Assembly (NCBI RefSeq): GCF_022664455.2
Contig: NZ_JAKRKC020000001.1
Location: 5,275,001-5,339,000 of the forward strand
Reading direction: 5' to 3'
DNA from: Actinomadura luzonensis
GTDB taxonomy: Bacteria > Actinomycetota > Actinomycetes > Streptosporangiales > Streptosporangiaceae
Length of the DNA stretch: 64,000 nucleotides
Shown here piece by piece: positions 50,741-59,378 of the stretch (its first letter is position 1; every line of letters starts with the position of its first letter). A program made the translations under genes and the position numbers. Under the pieces are notes generated by a model that was given only the letters and a program-made list of their open reading frames with translations, was not told the DNA's origin and did not search any database.

Positions 50741-51501
50741 ACCGTCCCAAGGCGCTGCTCCTCGACTTCGGCGGCGTCGTCGTCGAGACCGCCAAACGCC
50801 CGTCCTGGGCCGCCGAGCTGGCCGCCGAGGTGCACACGCTGCTCGGCAGGACCGGGTTCGACGGGCTCACCGCAGAGGAGATCGAGGGCGACCTCCGGGC
50901 CGCCGCCCGGGCCGACAAGTACTGGAAGGACTCCACCTCCCGGCAGTACGCCCCGGAGGAGATGACGCACCGCAGGTTCTGGGCCGAGTTCGTGGCCACC
51001 GACTGGCCCGAGCGGGCCCGCACGCTGGTCACCGTCGAGGCGACCCCCCTGTGCAAGCGCATGGGCGAGCTGCGCAGCGACCGCAAGCTCCGCACCGGCA
51101 TGCGGGAGCTGCTGGCCGCCTGCTGGGCGCACGGCGTCGTTCCCGGGATCGTCAGCAACGCCCTGTCCGGCGCCGTGCACCGCGACTACCTGGCCGCCGC
51201 CGGGCTCGACGACCAGGTGGCCGTGCAGGTCTACAGCGACGAGGCCGGCGTCCGCAAGCCGAACCCCGAGATGATCCTGCTCGCCTGCCGGTCGCTGGGC
51301 GTGCCGCCCGCCGACGTCTGGTACGTCGGGGACAACTACGACCGCGACGTCGTCTGCGGCGCGCGGGCCGGGGCGGGCGCGACCGTCCTGATGGTCTCCG
51401 CCAGCACCGACCAGCTCCCGTACGCCGTACGGCAGAGCCCCCACGCCACCGTCGAGGACCCCCGCGCCCTCCTCGGACTCCTGGAGAAGACATGGACGTG
51501 A
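50737..51501 (+). CDS. HAD-superfamily phosphatase
   Basis: This 254-residue HAD subfamily IA-like protein has motif I LLLDFGGVVVET, where the second Asp is Gly as in many DxG-type HADs, a helical cap (residues 20-100), motif II IVSNALSG, the motif III Lys in EAGVRKPNPEMI and motif IV WYVGDNYDRDV. It probably hydrolyses a phosphate monoester. The GTG overlaps the ATPase stop (GTGA). Being encoded between an importer and an inositol monophosphatase suggests a role on the imported phosphate compound; a direct assignment is not possible. Confidence 0.85.
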   Translation: MNRPKALLLDFGGVVVETAKRPSWAAELAAEVHTLLGRTGFDGLTAEEIEGDLRAAARADKYWKDSTSRQYAPEEMTHRRFWAEFVATDWPERARTLVTVEATPLCKRMGELRSDRKLRTGMRELLAACWAHGVVPGIVSNALSGAVHRDYLAAAGLDDQVAVQVYSDEAGVRKPNPEMILLACRSLGVPPADVWYVGDNYDRDVVCGARAGAGATVLMVSASTDQLPYAVRQSPHATVEDPRALLGLLEKTWT

Positions 51502-52295
51502 ACACCTCCCGCGAGCTGGCCGACCTCGCCGTCGAAGCGGCGAGGGCGGTCGGCGACCGCCTGCGCGGCGCCTTCCGCTCCCGCCCCGAGATCCAGACCA
51601 AGCGCGACTTCCACGACCCGGTCACCGTGCACGACAAAGCGGCGGAGGAGGACATCCGCGCCGTCCTGGAACGGCACTGCCCCGACAGCGTCGTGGTCGG
51701 CGAGGAGGGCGGCACCCGCGGCGAGGGCGCCGTCCACTGGTACGTCGACCCCATCGACGGCACCGCGAACTTCGCCGCCGGCCTGCCGTTCTTCTGCACC
51801 TCGATCGCGGCGGCGCGCGACGGCGAAGTCGTGGCCGGCGTCGTCTACGACCCCGTGCGCGACGACGAGTTCACCGCCTGGCTCGGCGGCGCCACCTGCA
51901 ACGGCGAGCCGATCCGCAGCGCCGGCGCCGCCACCGAACGCGAGGCGATGCTGCTGTCCAGCTACCCCACCCCCCGCGACCTGGCCGAGGACGAGGAGGG
52001 CGCGCTGCGCCGCTTCTCCCGAATGACCCAGGCGTTCGCCGCCGTCCGCCGGCCCGGCAGCGCGGCGCTCAAGCTCGCGCACGTCGCCGCCGGCTGGTCC
52101 GACGTGGCCTACGGCACCCGCGTCAACGCCTGGGACGTCGCCGCCGGCTCCCTGCTGATCAAGCAGGCCGGCGGCGTCTACATCCCGCTGTCCGGCAGCG
52201 TCTTCGAGCCGGGCGGCTACCTCGCCACCGTGGGCGGCTTCGACCTCGCCGGCTCCGTGCTGGCCGACGTCGCCGGGGCCAGGAGCGCCCGGTGA
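51492..52295 (+). CDS. inositol monophosphatase family protein
   Basis: This 267-residue Mg-dependent phosphatase has the complete IMPase motif set: VVGEEGG (metal-binding Glu), WYVDPIDGTANFAAGLPFF (Asp-Pro-Ile-Asp-Gly-Thr) and VNAWDVAAGSLLIKQAGG. It should release Pi from inositol monophosphate, giving myo-inositol for IolG. Related enzymes act on fructose-1,6-bisphosphate, histidinol phosphate or PAP, but the neighbours favour inositol. The ATG at 51492 follows GGAG and overlaps the HAD gene by ten bases. Confidence 0.9.
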   Translation: MDVNTSRELADLAVEAARAVGDRLRGAFRSRPEIQTKRDFHDPVTVHDKAAEEDIRAVLERHCPDSVVVGEEGGTRGEGAVHWYVDPIDGTANFAAGLPFFCTSIAAARDGEVVAGVVYDPVRDDEFTAWLGGATCNGEPIRSAGAATEREAMLLSSYPTPRDLAEDEEGALRRFSRMTQAFAAVRRPGSAALKLAHVAAGWSDVAYGTRVNAWDVAAGSLLIKQAGGVYIPLSGSVFEPGGYLATVGGFDLAGSVLADVAGARSAR

Positions 52296-53095
52296 TCCGC
52301 TGGATCGTGACAGACCTCGACGGCACCCTCGTCGGCCGCGACCTCGCCATGGTCCCCGCCAGCCGCGAGGCGCTGCGCCGCTTCCAGCGGGCCGGCGGCG
52401 AGGTCGTCCTCGCCACCGGCCGCATGGAGCGCTCCGCCCGCCCCTACTACGACGAGCTGGGCCTGGACGCGCCCGCCATCCTCTACAACGGCGCCGCGAC
52501 CGTGAACCTGGCGACGGGCGACGTGCTCCGCGCGCGCAACCTGCCGGCCGCCGCGTGGAAGACGCTGCTCGGCCTGTTCGGCGACCTGCCCGCCGGGGTC
52601 TACCCGGTCGCGTTCAGCGGCGGGGAGGCGCTGGCCGTGCACGACGCGCCCGAGCTGCGCGACTACGCCCGGCGGGACGGCATCACGCTGCGCGACCCCG
52701 GCGACTGGGCGGCGCTGCCGCCCGACGAGATCACCAAGTGCATGCTCATCGGCGGCCCGTTCCCCGAACTGGACATCCCGGGAACGGTCACCGTCCGCTC
52801 CGAGGCGACGTACCTGGAGGTGCTGGCGGAGCAGGCGACCAAGGGCACCGCCCTGCGCGAGCTGGCCGCGGCCGGGAACGTGCCCCTGGAGCAGATCGCC
52901 GCCGTCGGCGACAACCCGAACGACCGCGACATGATCACGGCCGCCGGGGTCGGGTTCGCCGTCGGCGACGGCCACCCCGACGTCGTCGCCGCGGCCGACG
53001 TCGTGACCAGGGCCTGCGCCGCCGGCGCGCTCGTGGACGTCGTGGAGCTGGCGTTCCGGTCCAACGGATGGGCCGGAGGAGAAGGAGAGCTGTGA
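52292..53095 (+). CDS. Cof-type HAD-IIB phosphatase
   Basis: This 267-residue protein has motif I WIVTDLDGTLVGRD with both Asp residues, motif II VVLATGRMERSA, a C2-type cap (residues 85-180) and the terminal ATKGTALRELAAAGNVPLEQIAAVGDNPNDRDMITAAGVGFAVGDGHPDV, the classic Cof signature. Such enzymes dephosphorylate sugar phosphates. It is the third phosphatase in a row here. The GTG overlaps the IMPase stop (GTGA) and its own stop overlaps iolA. Removal of phosphate from a partly dephosphorylated inositol phosphate is the likely role. Confidence 0.88.
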   Translation: MIRWIVTDLDGTLVGRDLAMVPASREALRRFQRAGGEVVLATGRMERSARPYYDELGLDAPAILYNGAATVNLATGDVLRARNLPAAAWKTLLGLFGDLPAGVYPVAFSGGEALAVHDAPELRDYARRDGITLRDPGDWAALPPDEITKCMLIGGPFPELDIPGTVTVRSEATYLEVLAEQATKGTALRELAAAGNVPLEQIAAVGDNPNDRDMITAAGVGFAVGDGHPDVVAAADVVTRACAAGALVDVVELAFRSNGWAGGEGEL

Positions 53096-54597
53096 AGTCG
53101 GTCAACCACTGGATCAACGGCGCCCGCCTGGACGGGCACGGCCGGTCCGCCGAGCTGTACGACCCGGCGACCGGGGAGGTCGCCGGGCACGTCGCGCTCG
53201 CCTCCCCCGCCGACGTGGACGCGGCCGTGGCCGCCGCCGCGGCCGCCTTCCCCGCCTGGCGCGACACCTCCCTCGTCAAGCGGGCCCGGGTGCTGTTCCG
53301 CTACCGCGAGCTGATGGAGGCCCACCGGGACGAGCTGGCCGCGCTCATCTCGGCCGAGCACGGCAAGGTGCACGCCGACGCGCTCGGCGAGGTCGCCCGC
53401 GGGCTGGAGGTGCTGGACTTCGCGTGCGGCATCCCGCACCTGCTCAAGGGCGACTTCTCCGAAGGCGTCTCGACCCGGGTCGACTCCTGGTCGATGCGGC
53501 AGCCGCTCGGCGTGGTGGCGGGCATCACCCCGTTCAACTTCCCCGTCATGGTGCCGATGTGGATGTTCCCGATCGCGGTCGCGTGCGGGAACACGTTCGT
53601 GCTGAAGCCCTCCGAACGCGACCCGTCGGCGTCGCTGCTGATGGCGCGGCTGTGGCAGGAGGCCGGGCTGCCCGACGGCGTGTTCAACGTCGTGCAGGGC
53701 GACAAGACGGCCGTGGACCGGCTGCTGGAGCACCCCGACGTCAAGGCCGTCTCGTTCGTCGGCTCCACCCCGATCGCCCGCCACGTGTACGGGACCGGCA
53801 CCCGCCACGGCAAGCGCGTGCAGGCCCTCGGCGGCGCCAAGAACCACATGCTCGTGCTGCCCGACGCCGACCTCGACCTGGTCGCCGACGCCGCCGTCTC
53901 CGCGGGCTTCGGCTCGGCCGGCGAACGCTGCATGGCGATCTCGGTGGTGCTGGCGGTCGAGCCGGTCGGCGACGCACTCGTACGGAAGATCGTGGAGCGC
54001 GTCGAGCGGCTGGTGATCGGGCCGGGCGACGACCCGAAGTCCGACATGGGGCCGCTGGTCACCCGCGCACACCGCGACAAGGTGGCCTCCTACCTGGACC
54101 TCGGCGTCCAGGAGGGCGCCACGCTCGTCGTCGACGGCCGCGACACCCCCGTGCTCGGCGGCGGCCGGGCCGCCGGCACGCCCGGCTTCTGGCTCGGCCC
54201 GACCCTGCTCGACCACGTCCCCGCCGGCTCGCGGACGCACACGGACGAGATCTTCGGCCCGGTCCTGTCCGTCGTGCGGGTGTCCTCGTACGAGGAGGGC
54301 CTGAAGATCATCAACGACTGCGAGTACGGCAACGGCACGGCCGTCTTCACCAACGACGGCGGCGCGGCCCGGCGCTTCCAGAGCGAGGTGGAGGTCGGCA
54401 TGGTCGGCGTCAACGTGCCGATCCCGGTGCCGATGGCGTTCTACAGCTTCGGCGGCTGGAAGGCGTCGCTGTTCGGCGACACGCACGTGCACGGCACCGA
54501 GGGCGTGCACTTCTACACCCGCGGCAAGGTCGTCACCGCCCGCTGGCCCGACCCCTCGCACGGCGGCGTGAACCTGGGCTTCCCCACGAACGCGTGA
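53092..54597 (+). CDS. iolA: methylmalonate-semialdehyde dehydrogenase (CoA-acylating)
   Basis: This 501-residue aldehyde dehydrogenase of the MmsA/IolA family converts malonate semialdehyde to acetyl-CoA and CO2. Visible features are VVAGITPFNFPVMVPMWMFPIAVACGNTFVLKPSERDPSA, the NAD-binding VSFVGSTPIARHVY, the catalytic Cys in FGSAGERCMAISV near residue 281, and EIFGPVLSVVR. It lacks the general base Glu of ordinary ALDHs at the LGGAKNHM position, as expected for CoA-dependent members. It finishes the inositol pathway and the operon; a strong terminator follows. Confidence 0.93.
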   Translation: MKSVNHWINGARLDGHGRSAELYDPATGEVAGHVALASPADVDAAVAAAAAAFPAWRDTSLVKRARVLFRYRELMEAHRDELAALISAEHGKVHADALGEVARGLEVLDFACGIPHLLKGDFSEGVSTRVDSWSMRQPLGVVAGITPFNFPVMVPMWMFPIAVACGNTFVLKPSERDPSASLLMARLWQEAGLPDGVFNVVQGDKTAVDRLLEHPDVKAVSFVGSTPIARHVYGTGTRHGKRVQALGGAKNHMLVLPDADLDLVADAAVSAGFGSAGERCMAISVVLAVEPVGDALVRKIVERVERLVIGPGDDPKSDMGPLVTRAHRDKVASYLDLGVQEGATLVVDGRDTPVLGGGRAAGTPGFWLGPTLLDHVPAGSRTHTDEIFGPVLSVVRVSSYEEGLKIINDCEYGNGTAVFTNDGGAARRFQSEVEVGMVGVNVPIPVPMAFYSFGGWKASLFGDTHVHGTEGVHFYTRGKVVTARWPDPSHGGVNLGFPTNA

Positions 54598-54646
54598 CCC
54601 TGTCCCCTCTCTCCTCCCCGGCACGACCAGGGGTGAGGGGACAGGG
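54598..54646 (+). terminator. terminator after iolA
   Basis: CCCTGTCCCCT (54598-54608) and AGGGGACAGGG (54636-54646) pair perfectly over 11 bp; the enclosed CCCC...GGGG can extend the structure. It starts right at the iolA stop. Confidence 0.75.
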
Positions 54647-54679
54647 GATACGCCTTTACACTGTAGATCAAGACTATCG

Positions 54680-55255
54680 TCAGCCGTGCCGGACCGGCCG
54701 GTAGGTCAGCACCTGCGTGTCACGGTCGAAGGTCCGGGCCTCCAGCAGCTCCAGGTCGAAGTCGGCCACCCCGTCGAAGACCCGGTCCACGCCGGTCGCC
54801 CCGGAGATCACCGGGAACACCGTCACCTCGATGACGTCGACCAGGCCCGCGTTCAGCAGCGCCCGGTTGAGCGTCAGGCTGCCGTGGGAGCGCAGCGGCA
54901 CCCCGGACTCCGCCTTGAGCCGCTCGACCACCTCGACGGGATCGCCGGACTCGATGGTGGTGCCCGGCCACGCCAGCGGCTCGGTCAGCCGGCTGGACAG
55001 CACCGTGACCGGGGACTCGAACATGCGCGTGATCCACCCGTCGAACCGGCCGCGGTCGACGCCCGCGCCGAGGAACGGCGCGTTCGACGAGTAGGTCGTG
55101 GCCCCGAGCACCATGCGCAGCGGGTCGCGGTAGGCGGCGGCCCGGTGGGCGAGGAACTCCGGGCCCTGCTTGCCCCAGTAGCCGCCCCAGTCGCCGTTGT
55201 GGTTGGCGTAGCCGTCGAGGGTGGAGAAGATGTCGAAGGTGTAGGTGGCGGTCAT
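54680..55255 (-). CDS. dihydrofolate reductase / RibD C-terminal-like family protein
   Basis: This 191-residue protein begins TYTFDIFSTLDGYANHNGDWGGYWGKQGPEFLAHRAAAYRDPLRMVLGATTYSSNAPFLG and contains VTVLSSRLTEPLAWPGTTIE and LRSHGSLTLNRALLNAGLVDVIEVTVFPVISG, which match the RibD-C/YyaP-YwjB group of NADPH-dependent reductases. The true substrate of this group is mostly unknown. The ATG at 55255 follows GAGGAGA. It is a lone gene, divergent from the lipase gene, with a 196-base gap that shows no clear operator. Confidence 0.82.
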   Translation of the reverse strand: MTATYTFDIFSTLDGYANHNGDWGGYWGKQGPEFLAHRAAAYRDPLRMVLGATTYSSNAPFLGAGVDRGRFDGWITRMFESPVTVLSSRLTEPLAWPGTTIESGDPVEVVERLKAESGVPLRSHGSLTLNRALLNAGLVDVIEVTVFPVISGATGVDRVFDGVADFDLELLEARTFDRDTQVLTYRPVRHG

Positions 55256-55451
55256 GAGGTCTCCTCAGGAGGTGGTGGTCGCGCGCCTCGCGCGGCCTCA
55301 CCCCTGCTACGAACGCCGCCGCCCCGATCCGACACACCTCCCGCGATTTTCTCCGCAAGCGGCCGGCGCGGAACGGGTGAGCACGGCGTGGAACGCCGTC
55401 CGGGTGAGCGCAGCTCACACCCGTCCGCCCCACGAGGAAGGCGTTCCCGCC

Positions 55452-56630
55452 ATGACCTCCACCACCACCGCCCGGCGGCGGCGCGTTCTCGGCGCGCTGG
55501 CCGCGCTGCTCGCCGTCGCCGCGCTCCAGGCCCCCGCGCGGGCGCAGGCGACGACGCCCGCCGAGCGGCCGCCGGGCACGTTGCTATCGGCCGAGCCGCT
55601 GCCCGCCGGCCTCTGGCTGCCCGGCAGCGGCGCCGCGTACCGCCTCACCTACACCTCCACCCCCGCGACCGGCTTCTCCGCCGACCCGGTCGTGGACGTC
55701 GGCGCGCTGTTCGTGCCGGCGGGCCGCGTCGCGCCCGCCGGAGGGTGGCCGGTCGTCAGCTGGGCGCACGGCACGATCGGGGTCGCCGACCCGTGCGACC
55801 AGACCGTCGCCGGCCGCTCCCAGCGCGACATCGACTACCTGTCGGCCTGGCTGCGGGCCGGGTACGCGGTCGCCGCCACCGAGTACGAGGGCATCGGCAC
55901 CCCGCGGCCGCACCCGTACCTGCTGGGGGTGTCGGAGGCGTACGGGGTCGTGGACGTCGTGCGGGCCGCCCGCCAGGTCGCCACGAAGACGCCGCTGTCG
56001 GCGAAGTGGCTGGCCGTGGGCCAGTCGCAGGGCGCCCAGGCGGCCCTGTTCACCGGCGACCTCCAGCGGCGGTACGCCCCCGAGCTGGCCTACCTCGGCA
56101 CGATCGCCACCGCGCCGCCCTCGCAGTGGCGCACGACGGTCGCCGCCGCCCGCCCGTTCGACCCGGCGGCCCCGGCCAACCCGTTCGTGCTGCTGGCCAT
56201 GGAGGGGATGCTCACCGATCACCCGGACACCTTCGACCCGGCCCGGCACCTCACGCCGGCCGGGCTGCAACTGTTCGGCGCGGCACGCGACGAGCTGTGC
56301 TTCGGCGCGCTGGCGCAGCGGATGGCCGGGCTGACCAGCGGCCAGGTGTTCGACGTGGACGCGGCCGAGCAGGAGACGCTCACGCAGCTGCTCGAACACG
56401 ACGCCGAGATCCCGATCGCGGCGCAGGAGCGGCCGGTGTTCATCGCCCAGGGCACCGCCGACACCGTCGTCCTCCCGCCCGCCACCCGCACCACCGCCGG
56501 CCTGCTCGCCGCGGCCGGCACGGACGTGACGTTCCGCTTCTACCAGGGCGCCGACCACAACGGCGTGCTGGCCGCCGCGCTGCCCGACCTGCTGGCCTGG
56601 GCCGCCGACCGGCTCCGCGACCTGCCCTGA
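55452..56630 (+). CDS. secreted lipase-like alpha/beta hydrolase (LIP family)
   Basis: This 392-residue exoprotein has an N-terminal signal peptide (RRRRVLGALAALLAVAALQAPARAQA, cleavage near 32). The alpha/beta-hydrolase core has the nucleophile elbow VGQSQGAQAALF near residue 199, PVVSWAHGTIGVADPC near the oxyanion hole, and the catalytic His in YQGADHNGVLAAA near 372; an Asp in AQGTADTVVLP completes the triad. The layout is that of the secretory LIP lipase family, hydrolysing esters outside the cell. GAGGAAGG precedes the ATG. Confidence 0.85.
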   Translation: MTSTTTARRRRVLGALAALLAVAALQAPARAQATTPAERPPGTLLSAEPLPAGLWLPGSGAAYRLTYTSTPATGFSADPVVDVGALFVPAGRVAPAGGWPVVSWAHGTIGVADPCDQTVAGRSQRDIDYLSAWLRAGYAVAATEYEGIGTPRPHPYLLGVSEAYGVVDVVRAARQVATKTPLSAKWLAVGQSQGAQAALFTGDLQRRYAPELAYLGTIATAPPSQWRTTVAAARPFDPAAPANPFVLLAMEGMLTDHPDTFDPARHLTPAGLQLFGAARDELCFGALAQRMAGLTSGQVFDVDAAEQETLTQLLEHDAEIPIAAQERPVFIAQGTADTVVLPPATRTTAGLLAAAGTDVTFRFYQGADHNGVLAAALPDLLAWAADRLRDLP

Positions 56631-56709
56631 GCGGCCGCCGCGGGGAGACATCGGCCGCGTCGCTGCCTACGGTGGTTCCCGTACCGCCGAACCAGACGAA
56701 GGACGCGAC

Positions 56710-57246
56710 ATGACCGACCGCACCCCCGCCCCGGCCCTCACCGGCGAGCGCGCCGACCTGCTGGCCATGCTCACCAAGCAGCGTCACTTCCTGCGCCTCA
56801 CCACCCGCGACCTCACCGACGAGCAGGCCGGGCAGCGCACCACCGCCAGCGCGCTGTGCCTCGGCGGCCTGATCAAGCACGTCGCGCTGACCGAGAGCAA
56901 CTGGGCCGCCTTCATCGTGAAGGGCCCCTCGGCGTTGCCCGGCTTCGGGCAGATGACCGAGGCCGACCAGGCGGCCTACGCCGACGCCTTCCGGATGCTG
57001 CCCGGCGACACCCTCGCCGGCGTCCTCGCCGAGTACGCCGAGGTGGCCCGCCGCACCGACGAGCTGATCGCGACCGTCCCCGACCTGAACGCCGCCCAGC
57101 CGCTGCCCGAGGCTCCCTGGTTCCCGCCGGGCGAGCAGTGGACGGTCCGGCGCGTCCTGATGCACATCCTCGCCGAGACCGCCCAGCACGCCGGGCACGC
57201 CGACATCATCCGCGAGTCGCTGGACGGCGCGAAGAGCATGGGCTGA
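56710..57246 (+). CDS. DinB/DUF664 family protein
   Basis: This 178-residue DinB-fold protein has LLAMLTKQRHFLRLTTRDLTDEQAGQRTTASALCLGGLIKHVALTESNW and the C-terminal RRVLMHILAETAQHAGHADIIRESLDGAKSMG with the three His that bind a divalent metal. It is likely a thiol-dependent S-transferase-like protein or an uncharacterised enzyme. It is similar in layout to the DinB protein at 34576. A GACGAAGGACGCGAC leader contains AAGGA before the ATG. Confidence 0.88.
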   Translation: MTDRTPAPALTGERADLLAMLTKQRHFLRLTTRDLTDEQAGQRTTASALCLGGLIKHVALTESNWAAFIVKGPSALPGFGQMTEADQAAYADAFRMLPGDTLAGVLAEYAEVARRTDELIATVPDLNAAQPLPEAPWFPPGEQWTVRRVLMHILAETAQHAGHADIIRESLDGAKSMG

Positions 57247-57280
57247 CGGGCGCCCCGGCGAGGGGGTGCGGCGTGCCGGT

Positions 57281-58541
57281 TCAGTCCCAGGGCGGGTCGA
57301 CGCGGTCGCCGGCGGTCCTGTTGTCCTCGCGGGCCTGCGCCTTGACGGCGCCGGTCACGCAGACCTTGTCACCGATGAACGCCTCCCGCCAGACGTACCC
57401 CGCCACGCAGGTCTGCGGCCCGTACGGCCCGCTGGTCCAGCGCGAGGCGGCCGCGTTGTTGTCGGCCACGGTCTGGTCGCGGGTGGCCGGGGCCACGCAC
57501 ACCTGGTCGCCGTCGTCGGCGCCGCGCCACACGTAGCCGGACTTGCAGGTGTTCGGCCCCTGGAGGAGCCTGGCCGGGTTGGCCCGTTCGGCCGCGGTCT
57601 TGTTGTCGTTGATGACCTGCACCCGGGTGAGCTGGGTGACGCACACCCGGTCGCCCGGCACGGCCAGGCGGTAGGTCCGGCCGATGACGCAGGTGCCGGT
57701 CGCGGCGCGGTAGACGTAGCCGGGCAGGCACTTGCCGGGCATGGTGGTGGTCACCGTGACGGTGGCCGACTCGGCCGTCACCGAATTGACCGTGATGGAG
57801 ACGCCGTTGGCGTTCACCGACTGGACGGGCTCGCGGTCGGCGAGGTTGCGCAGCAGGTAGGGCCTGCCCTTGTCGACCTCGTGGATCAGCGCGATGTCGC
57901 GCGGGATGGCCTCGCTCACGCCGCTCTTCTTACGGAACTCGACCGTGTAGTAGTGGTTGAGGTCGGCGGGGTCGAACGGCACCCGGATCAGCAGCGTGCC
58001 GGGCAGGTCCTGCCGCTCCAGCGGCGCGAGCTGCACCATCAGGCTGGTCCGGCCGTCCTTGCCCGCGGTGATCACGCGGGAGGACGGCAGCCAGCCCACC
58101 TCGTCCAGGTGGGGGCCGTTGAAGCCGACCGGGCCCACCTGGAACTTCTCGGTCCACGGCCCGTAGTGGTTCTGCGCGGACATGAGGTCCCAGGGGTCGT
58201 CGTACTCCCCCGGCAGGGACCATTCGGCGTTGCGGTAGCGGAAGTCGTTGGAGAAGGAGTGGCCGACGCCGTGGGCGTGCATGAACTCGTGCGCGGCCAG
58301 CCCGGACCTCCAGCCGTACGCGTCGAGCAGGACCCGCGCGTGCACCCCGCGGCCTGCGCGGTGCGCACGCACCGGCCGTGGTGGCCCGCCCGCGCGACTG
58401 CTGGTCGAGGAAGTCGAAGACGCCCTTCTGCCCCTTGCCGGCGGGCATGAACAGCTCCTCGGAGTACGACGGCGGGCGGGGCTCCTCCGGATGGTCGGCG
58501 AACTTGCACAGCAGGATCGACCACGGCAGACAGCCCTGCAC
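57281..58541 (-). pseudogene. broken secreted metallopeptidase (gluzincin, M6-like) with C-terminal GYVWR repeats
   Basis: From GTG 58541 one frame reads VQGCLPWSILLCKFADHPEE and then FMPAGKGQKGVFDFLDQQSRG up to about 58385, the N-terminal part of a secreted peptidase but without a signal peptide. The protein then jumps to another frame near 58360 with ARVLLDAYGWRSGLAAHEF and MHAHGVGHSF, which contains the zinc motif HEFMHAHGVGH. Relatives have a longer segment between these parts, so an internal deletion with frameshift has occurred. The 3' part ends in three repeats of the form C..GYVWR.A..GD.VCV....R.Q...DN..A, common in streptosporangial exoproteins. The gene abuts ccdA, so its 5' end is probably lost too. 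Confidence 0.7.
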
Positions 58542-58571
58542 CGGGGTCGCGCGGTCACCCCGCGAACGCCG

Positions 58572-59378
58572 TCACCGGCGCAGCAGCCGGCGCACGGCGA
58601 TCGCCAGCAGCAGGACCGCCGTCAGCGCGACGGCGATCCAGGCCGGGCCGAGCAGCTCCAGCCGGCCGGCGACCGCGCCCTGCAGGCTCGTCACGGCGCC
58701 GATGACCGGGTCGCCGGCGGCGGCCCCGGCGAAGACGCGCAGCTCGTACCAGCCGTAGTAGGCGACGTAGAGCCCCGCGAGGACGAGCAGCGCGCCGCTC
58801 GCGCGGGGCACGTACGGCAGGACGCGGCGCATCCTGGCCACGGCGGCGTCGCGCGCCAGCGCGACCGCGAGCGACAGCAGGGCGATCACCATGCCCATGC
58901 CGAGCGCGTAGGCGACGAAGACCGCCAGGCCGCCGAGCACGCCGCCGCCGGTCAGCGCGGCGGAGGTGACGGCGAGGAACGGGCCGGCGGTGCAGGACAG
59001 GGAGGCGACGGCGTAGGACAGGCCGTAGCCGTATCGGGACAGGTGGCCGGCGCGCAGCGCGGGCACCCGCAGCAGCAGCTCGCGGCCGGACAGCAGCCGG
59101 CCGCCCAGAGCCACCAGCGCCACCCCGATCACGATCGCCGCCCACGGCAGGTGACGGCCCAGGGACAGCGCCGCCGGGGTCACGACCAGCCCGAACAGCC
59201 CGAAGACGGTGACGAAGCCGGCGGTCATCGCGGCCGAGCAGGCCAGGGCGCGGCGCACGCCGCCGCGGTCGCCGGCCAGCAGCAGGCTCAGGTAGGCGGG
59301 CAGCAGGGCGAAGCCGCACGGGTTGAACGCGGCCACGCTCCCCGCGGTCACGGCGAGCGCGAGCGGCAGGTCGTTCAT
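58572..59378 (-). CDS. CcdA-like thiol:disulfide membrane transporter
   Basis: This 268-residue membrane protein has about six to seven helices and the two redox Cys of the family: AAFNPCGFALLPAYLSLLLAG near residue 24 and VASLSCTAGPFLAVTSAAL near 133. It should carry electrons from cytosolic thioredoxin across the membrane to the TlpA-like lipoprotein encoded just upstream. The ATG at 59378 overlaps the lipoprotein stop (ATGA). No cytochrome c genes are near, so the pair may serve general extracytoplasmic thiol reduction. Confidence 0.88.
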   Translation of the reverse strand: MNDLPLALAVTAGSVAAFNPCGFALLPAYLSLLLAGDRGGVRRALACSAAMTAGFVTVFGLFGLVVTPAALSLGRHLPWAAIVIGVALVALGGRLLSGRELLLRVPALRAGHLSRYGYGLSYAVASLSCTAGPFLAVTSAALTGGGVLGGLAVFVAYALGMGMVIALLSLAVALARDAAVARMRRVLPYVPRASGALLVLAGLYVAYYGWYELRVFAGAAAGDPVIGAVTSLQGAVAGRLELLGPAWIAVALTAVLLLAIAVRRLLRR

